Positions 12,186 through 19,852 of a DNA stretch of 20,047 bases are shown in pieces. Numbering within the stretch: position 1 is the stretch's first letter; the number at the start of each line of letters is the position of its first letter. The stretch spans positions 1-20,047 of IMG/VR virus record IMGVR_UViG_3300010158_000406; one strand, written 5' to 3'. The notes beneath the pieces were generated by a model. The model saw nothing but the letters and a program-made list of their open reading frames with translations. It had not been told where the DNA came from and did not search any database. Source of the DNA: a virus. The translations under genes were made by a program, and so were the position numbers.

Positions 12186-14800
12186 TCAGGGACCTCCTCA
12201 GAGGGCTGAGCTTCAGGTGGGGCCTCTTGGGGCTGCTGAGCCTGCTGAGCCTCCTGCTGAACCTGCTGGATCATATGCTGCAGAACCGCGCTGTCCTTCT
12301 GGTGAGTATGGTCAGCGAACTTCTGCTTGGTCTGGTGTTCCTGCTGCTGCATGGTTTTGGCCACATCAACTCCAATACGTAGACCCTCGACCTGCTGCTG
12401 GGCAGAGTTGCGCATCTTGTCCGCGCCAATCTTTGCCCCGATCTGCATGCCTGCGATGCGCTCTTGAGAGGCGATACGCTCACGCTCGATGTCCAACTGG
12501 TCCTGACGGGCCGTAGCATCGATAGCCAGCTTCTGCGCCTTGAGCTGAGACTCTTGTTGTTTAATTTGCAGTTCTGCCTGCTGCATCTGGACGATGGGGT
12601 CCTGAGCAGTCTGCTGGTTCTGTTGGTTCTGCACCTGCTGCTGGTTCTTTTGGAGAACTTGAACAGCTGCAGCGGCGGCAAGACGGGAGATTTCGGCCTC
12701 TGTCTCTTTGTCCATCTGCTGGTCAGGGGCAGGGTAAGGAACGCCTGCGGCGTCCTCGATGCTCTTGCGGTATTTGAACGCAATATGCTCCATGATGTGA
12801 GCCTGCGCTGCACCCATAATCATAGGGGCCTTGGGGTTTTGACCCATAGCCTGCTGCAGAACGGGGTCCTGCATAGCCGATGTATGGACTGCTAGGTGGG
12901 CATCATGGTCTTGGAAGATGAACGCCTTGACAGGTTTGCTGTTCAATAGCGCCATGGTCTCCGACACGGGGTCCATAGGCTCCTCATCGTCGGTCGTTGG
13001 AACCAACTTTGCGGCGTCTTTGACCCCTAGGATGTCCAGCATCTGACGATGCAGGAACGGCAGATCGTAAATCTGCGGAGCTTGTTGAGCCATCTGCATG
13101 ACGGCTTGGTACTGCACGACCTTCTGGGCCATCGTGGCCGAATTAGGGTCGCTGACAGGGATGACGTCCACAGTGTCGTAGTCGGCCTGCTTAACCTGCG
13201 GAGCGCCGTCCACAGGCTTATAGGAGTACTCATGTGGGGTGTAGTCGCGAATGATCACCTTCAGGAGCTTGAACTCCTGTTTCATTGCGTAGTGTATGCG
13301 AGCCTGAACGGCGCTCATCACCTTAAGCGACCGTTCAAGTATGGCTAGCGTCGTACCCACAGGGCTATTGGCTGACATATCGCTAACCTGCAGGTCAGCA
13401 GCCGAGGCGAACCGACGCCCCTCCTCAATGATGCTCTGCAGCAGCGTGAAGAGGACTTGGCTTGGCTCCTTGTAGGGGAGCGGCATGATATTGTCGCGCA
13501 TGGTCCCAGAGGCCACGTCCACGTCGCGCCACTCAGCGGGGGCGATAGGCGTGTCATCACCCGTGACGCGGAGGCCCTTGGTCTTGAAGCCGCCGGGGAG
13601 GTTGCTCAAGGTACCAGCATCGACTAGTTGGCGGATCAAGCTCGTGCCGGACTTGGCGAAAGCACCGATGAGGTGGATTAGGCCGAAGGCATAGAAGCCG
13701 AAGCCGGGGATGTAGGGGTAGTGGACGAAGTGGTTGCGCTTCTGCTTGAGGTCGTCGTCAGGGTCCCAGTTCCGGCGGATAGACAGGATGGTCCCAGAGG
13801 CCTTCTCCATTGTGATGACGTAGGGTAGGGCAATACCAGTAGGCTCGCCGTCCTCATCCTCGTCCTCGAAGCCGGGTAGGTCGACGTCGACGTGCATCTC
13901 GAGCAGCTTGAAGCGGTCGTCAGAGGAGGCTTGGAAGCCCATCTTCTCCGCGATCTTCTTCTCTACCTCGTCGAAGATATCCGTAGGCTCACCGAGGTCC
14001 TCATCAAGGTAGAAGCCCTGTGCCTGCAGCTTCTTGACCTCGTTGGGGGTCTTGCGCATGACGTGGGTGACGCGCTCAGCCGTTTGCAGGCTCGACGCTC
14101 CATAGGGAACCACCATGTCCTCAGCGGGCACGTACATCGACGTTTGACGCCCCAAAGAGGGGTCAAAATAGACCTTTTTGAAGGCATTTCCGGCCAAACC
14201 AAGGCCCCAGAGCATGCGCTCGTGCTCAGGTCGGTACTCAACCATGCGCTCGGTCAGTTGGTAGTTCATATCTGCCTCAACGCGGGCAGCTGCCTTCTTG
14301 TTTTCGGGTGTTTCTTCCCCGATAATCTTGGTCCGCACCGGTCCAGCCGCTGGGAACGTCTCCATAATGGTCTCAGCTTGGAATTTCACCAACGCTTCGC
14401 TCAAAATCGGGTGGTAGACACCGCAAGCTCCCGGCCAAGGCTCCGTACGGTCCTCAACCTTCATGCCTAGAAGCTCTAAACCGTCAACATAGGTGTTGAT
14501 CCAGTCCTTGCGGGACGAAATATCCTCGTCAAAGTCACCCAATAGGTCACCCGAGAGGGTTTTCATGGCCGCTTCGTCCATGAACTCGGCCAAATTGGCA
14601 TCAAAGTCGTCTGGACCCTCGTCCTCATCGTCTTTACCGTCGAGGTCGATCTCCATACCATTGATCGAGACGCTCTCGGGGTCCTCAATCTCGATCTCCA
14701 AGGCTGGCGCATCGCCATCTGCGCCCATATCCAAGGGCTGCATGCCTGAAAGAGAGCCTAGACCGAGCGGGGCTTGGCTGAGTGATTTATCGACGGCCAT
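12182..14800 (-). CDS. Portal protein
   Basis: This 872-residue protein has an AGGAGA ribosome site. Residues 1-90 are acidic and probably disordered. The core starts at DISSRKDWINTYVDGLELLG and WPGACGVYHPILSEALVKFQ, with ERMLWGLGLAGNAFKKVYFD, MVVPYGASSLQTAERVTHVM and the long spoke-like helices around FTLLQSIIEEGRRFASAADL. The last 200 residues are Gln/Ala-rich coiled coil (QKNQQQVQNQQNQQTAQDP and more). From memory this order is typical of large portal proteins of uncultured podovirus-like phages. The dodecameric portal sits at one capsid vertex, binds terminase and then the adaptors. The long Q-rich barrel-like tail resembles the extended C-termini of P22-type portals. Position after terminase supports the call. 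Confidence 0.88.
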   Translation of the reverse strand: MAVDKSLSQAPLGLGSLSGMQPLDMGADGDAPALEIEIEDPESVSINGMEIDLDGKDDEDEGPDDFDANLAEFMDEAAMKTLSGDLLGDFDEDISSRKDWINTYVDGLELLGMKVEDRTEPWPGACGVYHPILSEALVKFQAETIMETFPAAGPVRTKIIGEETPENKKAAARVEADMNYQLTERMVEYRPEHERMLWGLGLAGNAFKKVYFDPSLGRQTSMYVPAEDMVVPYGASSLQTAERVTHVMRKTPNEVKKLQAQGFYLDEDLGEPTDIFDEVEKKIAEKMGFQASSDDRFKLLEMHVDVDLPGFEDEDEDGEPTGIALPYVITMEKASGTILSIRRNWDPDDDLKQKRNHFVHYPYIPGFGFYAFGLIHLIGAFAKSGTSLIRQLVDAGTLSNLPGGFKTKGLRVTGDDTPIAPAEWRDVDVASGTMRDNIMPLPYKEPSQVLFTLLQSIIEEGRRFASAADLQVSDMSANSPVGTTLAILERSLKVMSAVQARIHYAMKQEFKLLKVIIRDYTPHEYSYKPVDGAPQVKQADYDTVDVIPVSDPNSATMAQKVVQYQAVMQMAQQAPQIYDLPFLHRQMLDILGVKDAAKLVPTTDDEEPMDPVSETMALLNSKPVKAFIFQDHDAHLAVHTSAMQDPVLQQAMGQNPKAPMIMGAAQAHIMEHIAFKYRKSIEDAAGVPYPAPDQQMDKETEAEISRLAAAAAVQVLQKNQQQVQNQQNQQTAQDPIVQMQQAELQIKQQESQLKAQKLAIDATARQDQLDIERERIASQERIAGMQIGAKIGADKMRNSAQQQVEGLRIGVDVAKTMQQQEHQTKQKFADHTHQKDSAVLQHMIQQVQQEAQQAQQPQEAPPEAQPSEEVPE

Positions 14801-14809
14801 GTGTATCTC

Positions 14810-15073
14810 CTAGCGCTTCTTTAATTTAGCGGTATTTGTCTTAGGGTTATAAACAAAGGCACTGGGCTTCTTGTTAGAGGCTTTAGCCGCTCTGTCTTTT
14901 GCACGTTCTTCAGCAGTCATAGCATCACGAGCTTTACCCTCAGAAGTTAGAACTCCTTCAGGGGTCATCTGCCCGCGTTTAATAAGTATCGCACGAGCCA
15001 TACCCTTACTACCGGTTTGAGCGGTTAGGCGTTGCAGCAGTTTATGTTTCCCCATAAATTTCTGCGTGGCCAT
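14810..15073 (-). CDS. Small basic phage protein, 87 aa
   Basis: The start is ATG 15071-15073, which shares one base with the upstream TGA (TGATG) and has AGGGA ahead. The protein contains MGKHKLLQRLTAQTGSKGMA, AILIKRGQMTPEGVLTSEGK, MTAEERAKDRAAKASNKK and the end YNPKTNTAKLKKR. It is basic with two helical parts. I recall the MGKHKL-RL and MTAEERAKDRA blocks from small phage proteins upstream of portal genes, without assigned function. It may act in packaging given its place between terminase/nuclease and portal. Confidence 0.7.
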   Translation of the reverse strand: MATQKFMGKHKLLQRLTAQTGSKGMARAILIKRGQMTPEGVLTSEGKARDAMTAEERAKDRAAKASNKKPSAFVYNPKTNTAKLKKR

Positions 15074-15627
15074 CAATTATATCCCTGTTCCTTTAACCAC
15101 TCGGCTACCCGAGCAATATCCTGTGCCCTATAGGCATTTTTGATCATATTAGCCTTCAAAGATATCACTACTACGTTACTCATTACATACCCTACAGAAG
15201 GGTCTAGCCTATCCAGCGATGCACTCTCGCTTCCCATCTTCTTATTCCCTGTAAACCTAAAGGGTGTGTAGAACACCGGGCATATATCAGGGGTTATCCC
15301 TAGTACCCCCCTATAGGTAAGCGAGAACTCTAAGCCTTTCCTTGCGGCCCGAGCCTTAGCGGAACCCACCGACGATATTGCCCATGACCTCTTAGGGTTA
15401 GCGGCCTTCCATCTTGCTTTGTGCGCCCCATTTGCAAGTCTTGCGTGCCCACATTGAGAACAGTAGCCCGTCGTCGTGTAGCGGTATGCGGTGTGTCCGT
15501 GAAGACACGGCTTACCCGTAAAATATCTGCGAGAGTTAGCCGCCATAGCAGCCTTACGGGTAGGGGGTAGGTCAGTAGTACCCCCTGTTTCGGTTGCTTC
15601 TGAACTCTCGGACATCATCGACCTCAT
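15073..15627 (-). CDS. HNH-type nuclease with zinc-finger-like region
   Basis: This protein has up to 184 residues. Starts at 15627, 15618 and 15615 are all possible, and GAGG lies just before 15618. The N-terminal part has KPCLHGHTAYRYTTTGYCSQC (a CxxGH...CxxC pattern, a likely zinc site). The C-terminal part has CPVFYTPF and SASLDRLDPSVGYVMSNVVV, then SLKANMIKN. The SLDRxDxxxGYxxxNVxVIS pattern is typical of HNH-superfamily endonucleases in phages. It overlaps the large terminase 3' end by 44-56 bases in another frame. HNH proteins next to terminases can assist packaging cleavage (HK97 gp74 is an example), but free-standing HNH genes can also be homing elements. Its more AT-rich sequence hints at later acquisition. 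Confidence 0.75.
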   Translation of the reverse strand: MRSMMSESSEATETGGTTDLPPTRKAAMAANSRRYFTGKPCLHGHTAYRYTTTGYCSQCGHARLANGAHKARWKAANPKRSWAISSVGSAKARAARKGLEFSLTYRGVLGITPDICPVFYTPFRFTGNKKMGSESASLDRLDPSVGYVMSNVVVISLKANMIKNAYRAQDIARVAEWLKEQGYN

Positions 15628-17158
15628 CCAACGCAGTGCCTATATAGCCTCCTTTTCGGAAACGCATAAGGGCTAGCGAAGTAGAGTCAACGTAGTCGTC
15701 GTGATCGCCGGACGGGAAGGATGCCACCTCATCAATGACTTCCTCGGCCCAGTGGGTGTTAGGAGCCCACACTCTACCACTCGCGAAGAGGTCGGACACT
15801 GCGTTGAGGCGGCTGATCTTGTCGTTCCCCCTCGATGGGGTGAACTCCTGCACGGGGATGCCCATGGCCCTCATCTCGTAGATCAGCGGCGCACCAGACG
15901 CCTTCTTCTCGATGATCACGCTATCAGGCTGCCACTCCTTGTACTGGTCGATGGCCTCCTGCTTCAGCCGTGGGAACTCCATCCGCTCCCTGAACGCATT
16001 GAGCAGGATGATGTTGGCCTGCTCGATCCCATTGTCGTCAGGAGCATAGAACACACCCCACGTGGTCAGGGCTGAGTAGTCAGCTCGCTGCGTCTTCTCG
16101 AAGGCCGTGTCCCACGCCATAAGCACGAACTCGCACTCTGGTGGCCGCTCAGGCTCCCACATCTTCCACCACTCGCGCTTGACTATGGCGCTCGTGTCGG
16201 ACGTCGGGTTCTGCTGGTACTGCGCCATCCACTTGGAATTGGGCAGCTCTTCCTTAAGGACGCTCAGCTCTTCTAGCGGCCAGAACTCAGGCCACAGGGG
16301 GTTGCCAGATGGCAGCAGTGCAGGGAACTCAATGACCTCCCACTCATCACCGCCACGTTGGGCTGCAGCCTTTAGCACCTGCGCTGTAAGATCACGCTTG
16401 CTCCACCTCGTCATGACTATGACAATAGCCCCACCGGGCTGCAGTCGCTGCCGGGGCCCTGAGGTGTACCACTCGTAGGTTTTGTCGTAGATGTCGGGGT
16501 TGGTCTCGGCTAGCGCAGCCTCTTGCTCAGAGTGCGGGTCATCGATGATCAGCAGGTCAGCACCCTTACCTGTCACCGCACCACCAACACCGATAGCGAA
16601 GTAGTCGCCGCCCTTGGACGTGTTCCATCGACCAGCAGCCTTAGAGTCTGACTGCAGCACGAGGTCCGGGAAGACGTTGTGGTAGTGCTCTGTGTCGACG
16701 AGGTTTCGCACCTTACGACCAAAGCCTACAGCAAGCTCCGCCGTATGGCTTGTCTGAATAACCTTCTTACCGGGGAATTTACCCAAGAACCACGCCGGGA
16801 GGAGGTATGATGCAAACTCAGACTTAGTATGACGAGGAGGCATGTTGATAATAAGGCGTTTACAATCGCCTCTAGCCACCCTCTCAAACGCATCCGCCAT
16901 CTTGGCATGGTGTCTTCCTGCAATGAAGCTCGGCCACATGGCCTCGACGAACTTAATGAACCGCTGCTGCGCGAGGCTCTTGTGCTTGAGCTTCTCGAGG
17001 TGGTCGAGCTGAGCGAGGAGCTGCTCTTGGTCGGCAGGAGACAGTGCTGGTAGGATGCGAGGTATATCCGCAAGGGATATATTAGCGAACGGGTTCGCAG
17101 GGGGCGAGCCCGGTTTAGGGGTGGGGGTCTTTACCGGGTGTATCCTTGGGCGTCCCAC
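15572..17158 (-). CDS. terL: Terminase large subunit
   Basis: This 528-residue protein uses a GTG start sharing one base with the terS stop (TAGTG), with GGAAGAG ahead. The ATPase has a Walker A-type NMPPRHTKS at 105-113, a Walker B DLLIIDD at 201-207 and a coupling motif region VIVMTRWSKRDL (246-257). The RNase H-like nuclease shows Asp350 (LMAWDTAF), Glu417 (VIIEKKASG) and Asp487/488 (DHDDYVDSTSLALMRF). It pumps DNA into the prohead at the portal and cuts the concatemer. All expected catalytic acids are present and length is normal. The C-terminus (about 15 residues) is encoded by bases also used by the nuclease gene downstream. Confidence 0.95.
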   Translation of the reverse strand: MGRPRIHPVKTPTPKPGSPPANPFANISLADIPRILPALSPADQEQLLAQLDHLEKLKHKSLAQQRFIKFVEAMWPSFIAGRHHAKMADAFERVARGDCKRLIINMPPRHTKSEFASYLLPAWFLGKFPGKKVIQTSHTAELAVGFGRKVRNLVDTEHYHNVFPDLVLQSDSKAAGRWNTSKGGDYFAIGVGGAVTGKGADLLIIDDPHSEQEAALAETNPDIYDKTYEWYTSGPRQRLQPGGAIVIVMTRWSKRDLTAQVLKAAAQRGGDEWEVIEFPALLPSGNPLWPEFWPLEELSVLKEELPNSKWMAQYQQNPTSDTSAIVKREWWKMWEPERPPECEFVLMAWDTAFEKTQRADYSALTTWGVFYAPDDNGIEQANIILLNAFRERMEFPRLKQEAIDQYKEWQPDSVIIEKKASGAPLIYEMRAMGIPVQEFTPSRGNDKISRLNAVSDLFASGRVWAPNTHWAEEVIDEVASFPSGDHDDYVDSTSLALMRFRKGGYIGTALDEVDDVREFRSNRNRGYY

Positions 17159-17769
17159 TACTCTTCCAGCTCCGCTTCGTACTCTGAGGGTGGCTCAATC
17201 TTCTTCTCTGGCGGAGCCACACCGAACTCCTCGTCGAGGTCTTTGCCTAGCGGGGTAATGTCGATGAGGTCTGCATGCAGTAGGCGGCGTACCCGTTCCT
17301 TGATGGCATCCTCGAGAGCTTCAGGGCTCTTGTAGTTAATGGTGATCTCGCTACGCTCGGTGAACAGACCGATGTCAGAGTGCTTGCCTAAGAGTTCTAA
17401 CGCCTTGAGCTCGAACTTGGTCTCACCGCAGTTGGCTATCTCTAGCAGCTTATTGGTAATGGCCGACCGCGCAGAGGCAGCATCGAGCGCCATCGTGGAC
17501 CCGTAGGTGCGGAGGAACGCAGCGGCGGCATAGGCCGTGTTGATCTGGGTTAGGGGGGTTTTACTCTTGTTCTTGATCACCGCCTCGAGCAGGCGCTGCT
17601 CGGCGGCGTAGTCTTCTTCTGAGACCTCTATGGGGGCCCCGAGGTCTACCTGTAGCTCTGCAGTTGCTGCGGCTACGGCTATCTCATCCTCAAAGGTCCC
17701 TGCCATTTCCTCGGTGAGGTCAAAGGGCATGGGGTTAGTCTTGTCTGGCGTTAGACGCACTGTAGGCAT
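17158..17769 (-). CDS. terS: Terminase small subunit-like protein
   Basis: This 203-residue protein lies directly upstream of terL with a one-base overlap. The acidic N-terminus is followed by helices LLEAVIKNKSKTPLTQINTA and LRTYGSTMALDAASARSAIT, then LEIANCGETKFELKALELLG and DAIKERVRRLLHADLID. The C-terminus is acidic and Pro-rich (PPEKKIEPPSEYEAELEE). Small terminases recognise the packaging site and regulate the large subunit. Sequence conservation is poor, so location is the main argument. The start is uncertain: neither the first ATG nor the internal one (MPFDL) has a strong ribosome site. Confidence 0.75.
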   Translation of the reverse strand: MPTVRLTPDKTNPMPFDLTEEMAGTFEDEIAVAAATAELQVDLGAPIEVSEEDYAAEQRLLEAVIKNKSKTPLTQINTAYAAAAFLRTYGSTMALDAASARSAITNKLLEIANCGETKFELKALELLGKHSDIGLFTERSEITINYKSPEALEDAIKERVRRLLHADLIDITPLGKDLDEEFGVAPPEKKIEPPSEYEAELEE

Positions 17770-17853
17770 GGGGTCGGGCTACCCTGATGTTTGTAAGGTC
17801 GCGAAGCGACACAGTACCCCTGCTTTAACAGGAGTTAGGTGAAAAACAACTTG

Positions 17854-17926
17854 AAAAAATATATACCCCCCGGCTGCTGCGCAGCCTGAAAGGAGTGGGG
17901 GCCTCCCTAAAAAATATATACCCCCC
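17854..17926. repeat. 18-bp direct repeat, two copies
   Basis: AAAAAATATATACCCCCC occurs at 17854-17871 and again at 17909-17926, identical and 55 bases apart. On the leftward (late) strand it reads as a G-run, then TATATA, then a T-run. Between the copies lies the hairpin GGCTGC-TGC-GCAGCC (17872-17886). The pair could be protein-binding sites or phage-specific promoter copies for the terminase-led late operon. Confidence 0.8.
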
Positions 17927-18006
17927 TGGGGTAGCAAAATAGAAAAGGTGACGGGGGGGTTTCTGAGAGATGCTCATATAATGTGCAAAATAGTGTAATA
18001 TAGAGC

Positions 18007-18056
18007 CGGGGCCCCAAATATCTGGTTTGGGGGGGTACCCGGCCCGTGGGGCCCCG
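18007..18056. repeat. GC-rich inverted repeat
   Basis: CGGGGCCCCA (18007-18016) is the exact complement of TGGGGCCCCG (18047-18056). Inside, CCAAATA and GGTTTGG segments add a second possible stem, and a run of seven G and TACCC lie within. There is no T-run after the stem on either strand, so it is not a simple terminator. Confidence 0.75.
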
Positions 18057-18211
18057 ATCATGGTCGTAAGATAGCCCTAGGGCTCTAAGCCATTGAAATC
18101 GTTGGGCTTTATATTCCCTATTGCGTATGACACGGTTATTTCGTAAGTTTTTTGGGCGGCGGGACAACTCCCTCTGTACCTAGGCGATCATGCCTAATAG
18201 GAAACGACACT

Positions 18212-19075
18212 ATGTCTACTCAAGTAACCTCAAACGCGTCGGCCTTTGTGCTGGCGTCCACCTTCCTTGCTTCTGGCGAAGCATCTATCGAGCACGGGAC
18301 TTCCCTTGTGACCTTTGGGCTCATGCAATGGTTGCGCGGCGATATGACTTTCCGCGCCGTTGTCACCTCTGGCAAGGGTGACAATCAGACCTCTCGGTCC
18401 AAGGTCTTCCGTCTTGCGGATTATCCCTTCCCTATCATGACTGAGAAAGGGAAGGTCGATGGACTAATGCGCAAGGCACAACTTGCGGCAATCGTGGACG
18501 CAATGGGCATTGATACCCCTGCAATGCGCGCTTGCTTCACTCGGTGCCTACCCGCCGCTTTGGTCTTGGCTGACACGGAAGCGCAATACAGCAAAGACGC
18601 AAAGGCTATCGTTAAAGTCCCGGCTCGTTACGCCTTGGACCTTTTCAAGAAAGACGGTTCATTCTCGGACCTTGGCAAGTCTATCCTTGAAGCTATCAAG
18701 GAAGCGGCAAGCCTCAATGGTAAAGACATTGATGACGCAGAAGCGGTTCGCCGCTTGGATAAGGCGACTGTGCCTCTCTCAGGCGCGGATAGCCGGACCT
18801 ATGGCAAACTTCCTACTGCCGCAGGTTTTAACCGTGACCTTGCCAAGCCTCTTGCGGCTTCCTTAGGTCTGATCCCTGCCCTCAAGGCAGGGACGCCAAA
18901 GGCGCCACAAGGCGCTAGCGTCGGGCTTGAGACTTCCTTGACCTTCCTGATCAAGACGATACGCGAACAGGTGGAAGGGGATGAGGCAGAGGAAGCGTTT
19001 ACTAACGAGCGCGTCGCAGAGGTCCGCGAATTGGCGACCTTGATTGCCGCCTTCCTTGAAGCCGAGGAAGCCTAA
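18212..19075 (+). CDS. Unrecognised 287-aa protein, first rightward gene
   Basis: I do not recognise this protein. ATG 18212 is chosen because AGGAAA lies seven bases upstream; the frame is open earlier, to 18152. It is soluble and largely helical, rich in Ala, Leu, Lys and Asp, with no membrane segment, Walker motif, metal-binding cluster or clear helix-turn-helix. Segments are FGLMQWLRGDMTFRAVV, KVFRLADYPFPIM, LRKAQLAAIVDAMG-like text, YALDLFKKDGSFSDLGKSIL and an acidic helical end (NERVAEVRELATLIAAFLEA). It is the first gene transcribed away from the late operon. It precedes a 33-aa membrane peptide and the repeat region, so a regulatory, replication or host-takeover role is possible. That is a guess from position. 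Confidence 0.8.
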   Translation: MSTQVTSNASAFVLASTFLASGEASIEHGTSLVTFGLMQWLRGDMTFRAVVTSGKGDNQTSRSKVFRLADYPFPIMTEKGKVDGLMRKAQLAAIVDAMGIDTPAMRACFTRCLPAALVLADTEAQYSKDAKAIVKVPARYALDLFKKDGSFSDLGKSILEAIKEAASLNGKDIDDAEAVRRLDKATVPLSGADSRTYGKLPTAAGFNRDLAKPLAASLGLIPALKAGTPKAPQGASVGLETSLTFLIKTIREQVEGDEAEEAFTNERVAEVRELATLIAAFLEAEEA

Positions 19076-19081
19076 CCCCTA

Positions 19082-19103
19082 GGGCCCCTCGCAAGAGGGG
19101 CCC
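19082..19103 (+). other. GNRA-capped hairpin between the two rightward genes
   Basis: GGGCCCCTC (19082-19090) pairs perfectly with GAGGGGCCC (19095-19103) around a GCAA loop. A short CCCTTCGGG hairpin follows. There is no T-run, so this is more likely a stability or processing element, or a partial terminator, between the 287-aa gene and the membrane peptide. Confidence 0.65.
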
Positions 19104-19123
19104 GCCCTTCGGGAGCTAATCGC

Positions 19124-19225
19124 ATGAACCCTCTCTACCGCATCTTTCGAGCCCTGCTCGAAATGGCTATCGTCCTAGGCGGACTGGCCAGCATCGTCGC
19201 CCTTCTGATCATCCTCGCATCCTAG
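19124..19225 (+). CDS. 33-aa single-TM peptide
   Basis: This short frame (ATG 19124-19126, stop TAG 19223-19225) follows a GGGAG ribosome site at 19111-19115. The peptide is MNPLYRIFRALLEMAIVLGG followed by LASIVALLIILAS. Residues about 11-32 form one strongly hydrophobic helix, with a basic N-terminus (two Arg), so N-in is expected. A good terminator stands just behind it, and it fills the space between the preceding gene and that terminator, which supports its being real. Small phage membrane peptides often inhibit host processes or superinfection, but nothing here decides its role. Confidence 0.6.
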   Translation: MNPLYRIFRALLEMAIVLGGLASIVALLIILAS

Positions 19226-19231
19226 CCCTAG

Positions 19232-19264
19232 CCCCGCAGCCGAAAGGCTGCGGGGTTTCTTTTT
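19232..19264 (+). terminator. Intrinsic terminator of the rightward unit
   Basis: CCCCGCAGCC (19232-19241) and GGCTGCGGGG (19246-19255) form a perfect 10-bp stem with a GAAA tetraloop, followed by TTTCTTTTTAT. It stands seven bases after the stop of the 33-aa peptide and marks the end of rightward transcription before the repeat region. Confidence 0.93.
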
Positions 19265-19306
19265 ATCCTTTCAGGATAGTTCCAACGTGTGAGGCCATCA
19301 TCGTGT

Positions 19307-19354
19307 TTTTCTTACATCGCATCTCGCAACCATGATCGCGAGTTTCTTACATTA
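19307..19354. repeat. CATG-palindrome module, copy 1
   Basis: TTTTCTTACAT, then GCATCTCGCAACCATGATCG with an imperfect dyad (19323-19342, CTCGC...GCGAG arms), then TTTCTTACATTA. The same order recurs at 19371 and 19922. Dyad and flanking motif are conserved as one unit of about 49 bp. Confidence 0.8.
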
Positions 19355-19370
19355 GTTTTCTTACATTAGG

Positions 19371-19419
19371 TTTTCTTACATTGCATCTCGCAACCATGGT
19401 TGCGGGATTTCTTAACATT
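19371..19419. repeat. CATG-palindrome module, copy 2
   Basis: TTTTCTTACATT, then GCATCT and the perfect 16-bp palindrome CGCAACCATGGTTGCG (19389-19404), then TTTCTTAACATT. Substitutions relative to copy 1 improve the dyad's symmetry. Confidence 0.85.
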
Positions 19420-19430
19420 GTAATGTTAAG
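19411..19430. repeat. Inverted repeat with T-run, copy 1
   Basis: CTTAACATTGTAATGTTAAG has 9-bp perfect arms and a 2-base centre, followed by seven T. It joins two array motifs head to head. A near copy at 19901-19919 has one base missing in the left arm and the same T-run. The stem is AT-rich, so it is more likely a binding dyad than an efficient terminator. Confidence 0.8.
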
Positions 19431-19481
19431 TTTTTTTCTTACATTATACCTTACGTTAACGTCAACATAGTACGTCATATA

Positions 19482-19510
19482 TAACGTAACAAAAATTTCC
19501 TAACCGCAGG
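19482..19510. repeat. Left arm of nested inverted repeat
   Basis: This 29-bp segment (TAACGTAACAAAAATTTCCT...CCGCAGG) matches the complement of 19853-19881 at 28 of 29 positions. Farther in, TGTAAGAATGTAAGAAAA (19518-19535) is exactly complementary to 19812-19829, and TAATGTTATATTGT (19585-19598) to 19712-19725. The pairs are nested in mirror order around 19655-19682. Confidence 0.88.
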
Positions 19511-19852
19511 TTGGTATTGTAAGAATGTAAGAAAACGGTTTGGGTAATGTAAAGAAAATTCCTCAATGAAATCAAGCAATGTTATAATGTTATATTGTAA
19601 GAACGGTTTTTGAGCTTTTCAGGAAACTGCGCTTCTATGCAAGTGCAGCTCTCTCCCGCATTCCAAAAAAACAAAAACCCCAAACTCGCCATTCTCTCTC
19701 TATTTCTTTTAACAATATAACATTACCCTTACTTTCTACCTTCAAACCCTTATGCCATAAGGCGTTGCTAATGTAAGAAAACCATTTTCCGTTTCTTAAC
19801 ATTAGGCCCTTTTTTCTTACATTCTTACATTACCTTTTTTAACATTCCACAC

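Larger units (their letters stand above)
17770..18211. promoter_or_regulatory. Divergent intergenic region between late and rightward genes
   Basis: No gene is supported in these 442 bases. Their position between divergent transcription units makes them the natural site of promoters for both. They hold an 18-bp direct repeat, a short hairpin (GTCGC-GAA-GCGAC, 17798-17810), GGGGCCCC palindromes and AGCCCTAGGGCT at 18073-18084. A possible rightward -35 TTGAAA lies at 18093-18098, but no good -10 sits at the standard distance. The leftward frames open here run through homopolymers and look accidental. Confidence 0.6.

Noticed and set aside
13892-14470. Plus-strand frame of 192 aa
   Set aside because: Antisense to the portal core, which has clear conserved segments; no ribosome site of note.
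18093-18122. Sigma70 promoter for the rightward gene
   Set aside because: TTGAAA is present, but TATATT is only 11 bases away and nothing close to TATAAT lies at 16-18 bases, so I do not call it.
17825-18167. Leftward short genes upstream of terS (86 and 78 aa frames)
   Set aside because: They run through G/C homopolymers and the 18-bp repeats, lack convincing ribosome sites, and encode the repeat as GVYIF/GGYIF, which is a by-product of the repeated DNA.
19411-19437. Intrinsic terminator
   Set aside because: The stem has A/T pairs almost throughout and a 2-base centre, and no gene ends next to it; it is better read as a binding dyad within the array.
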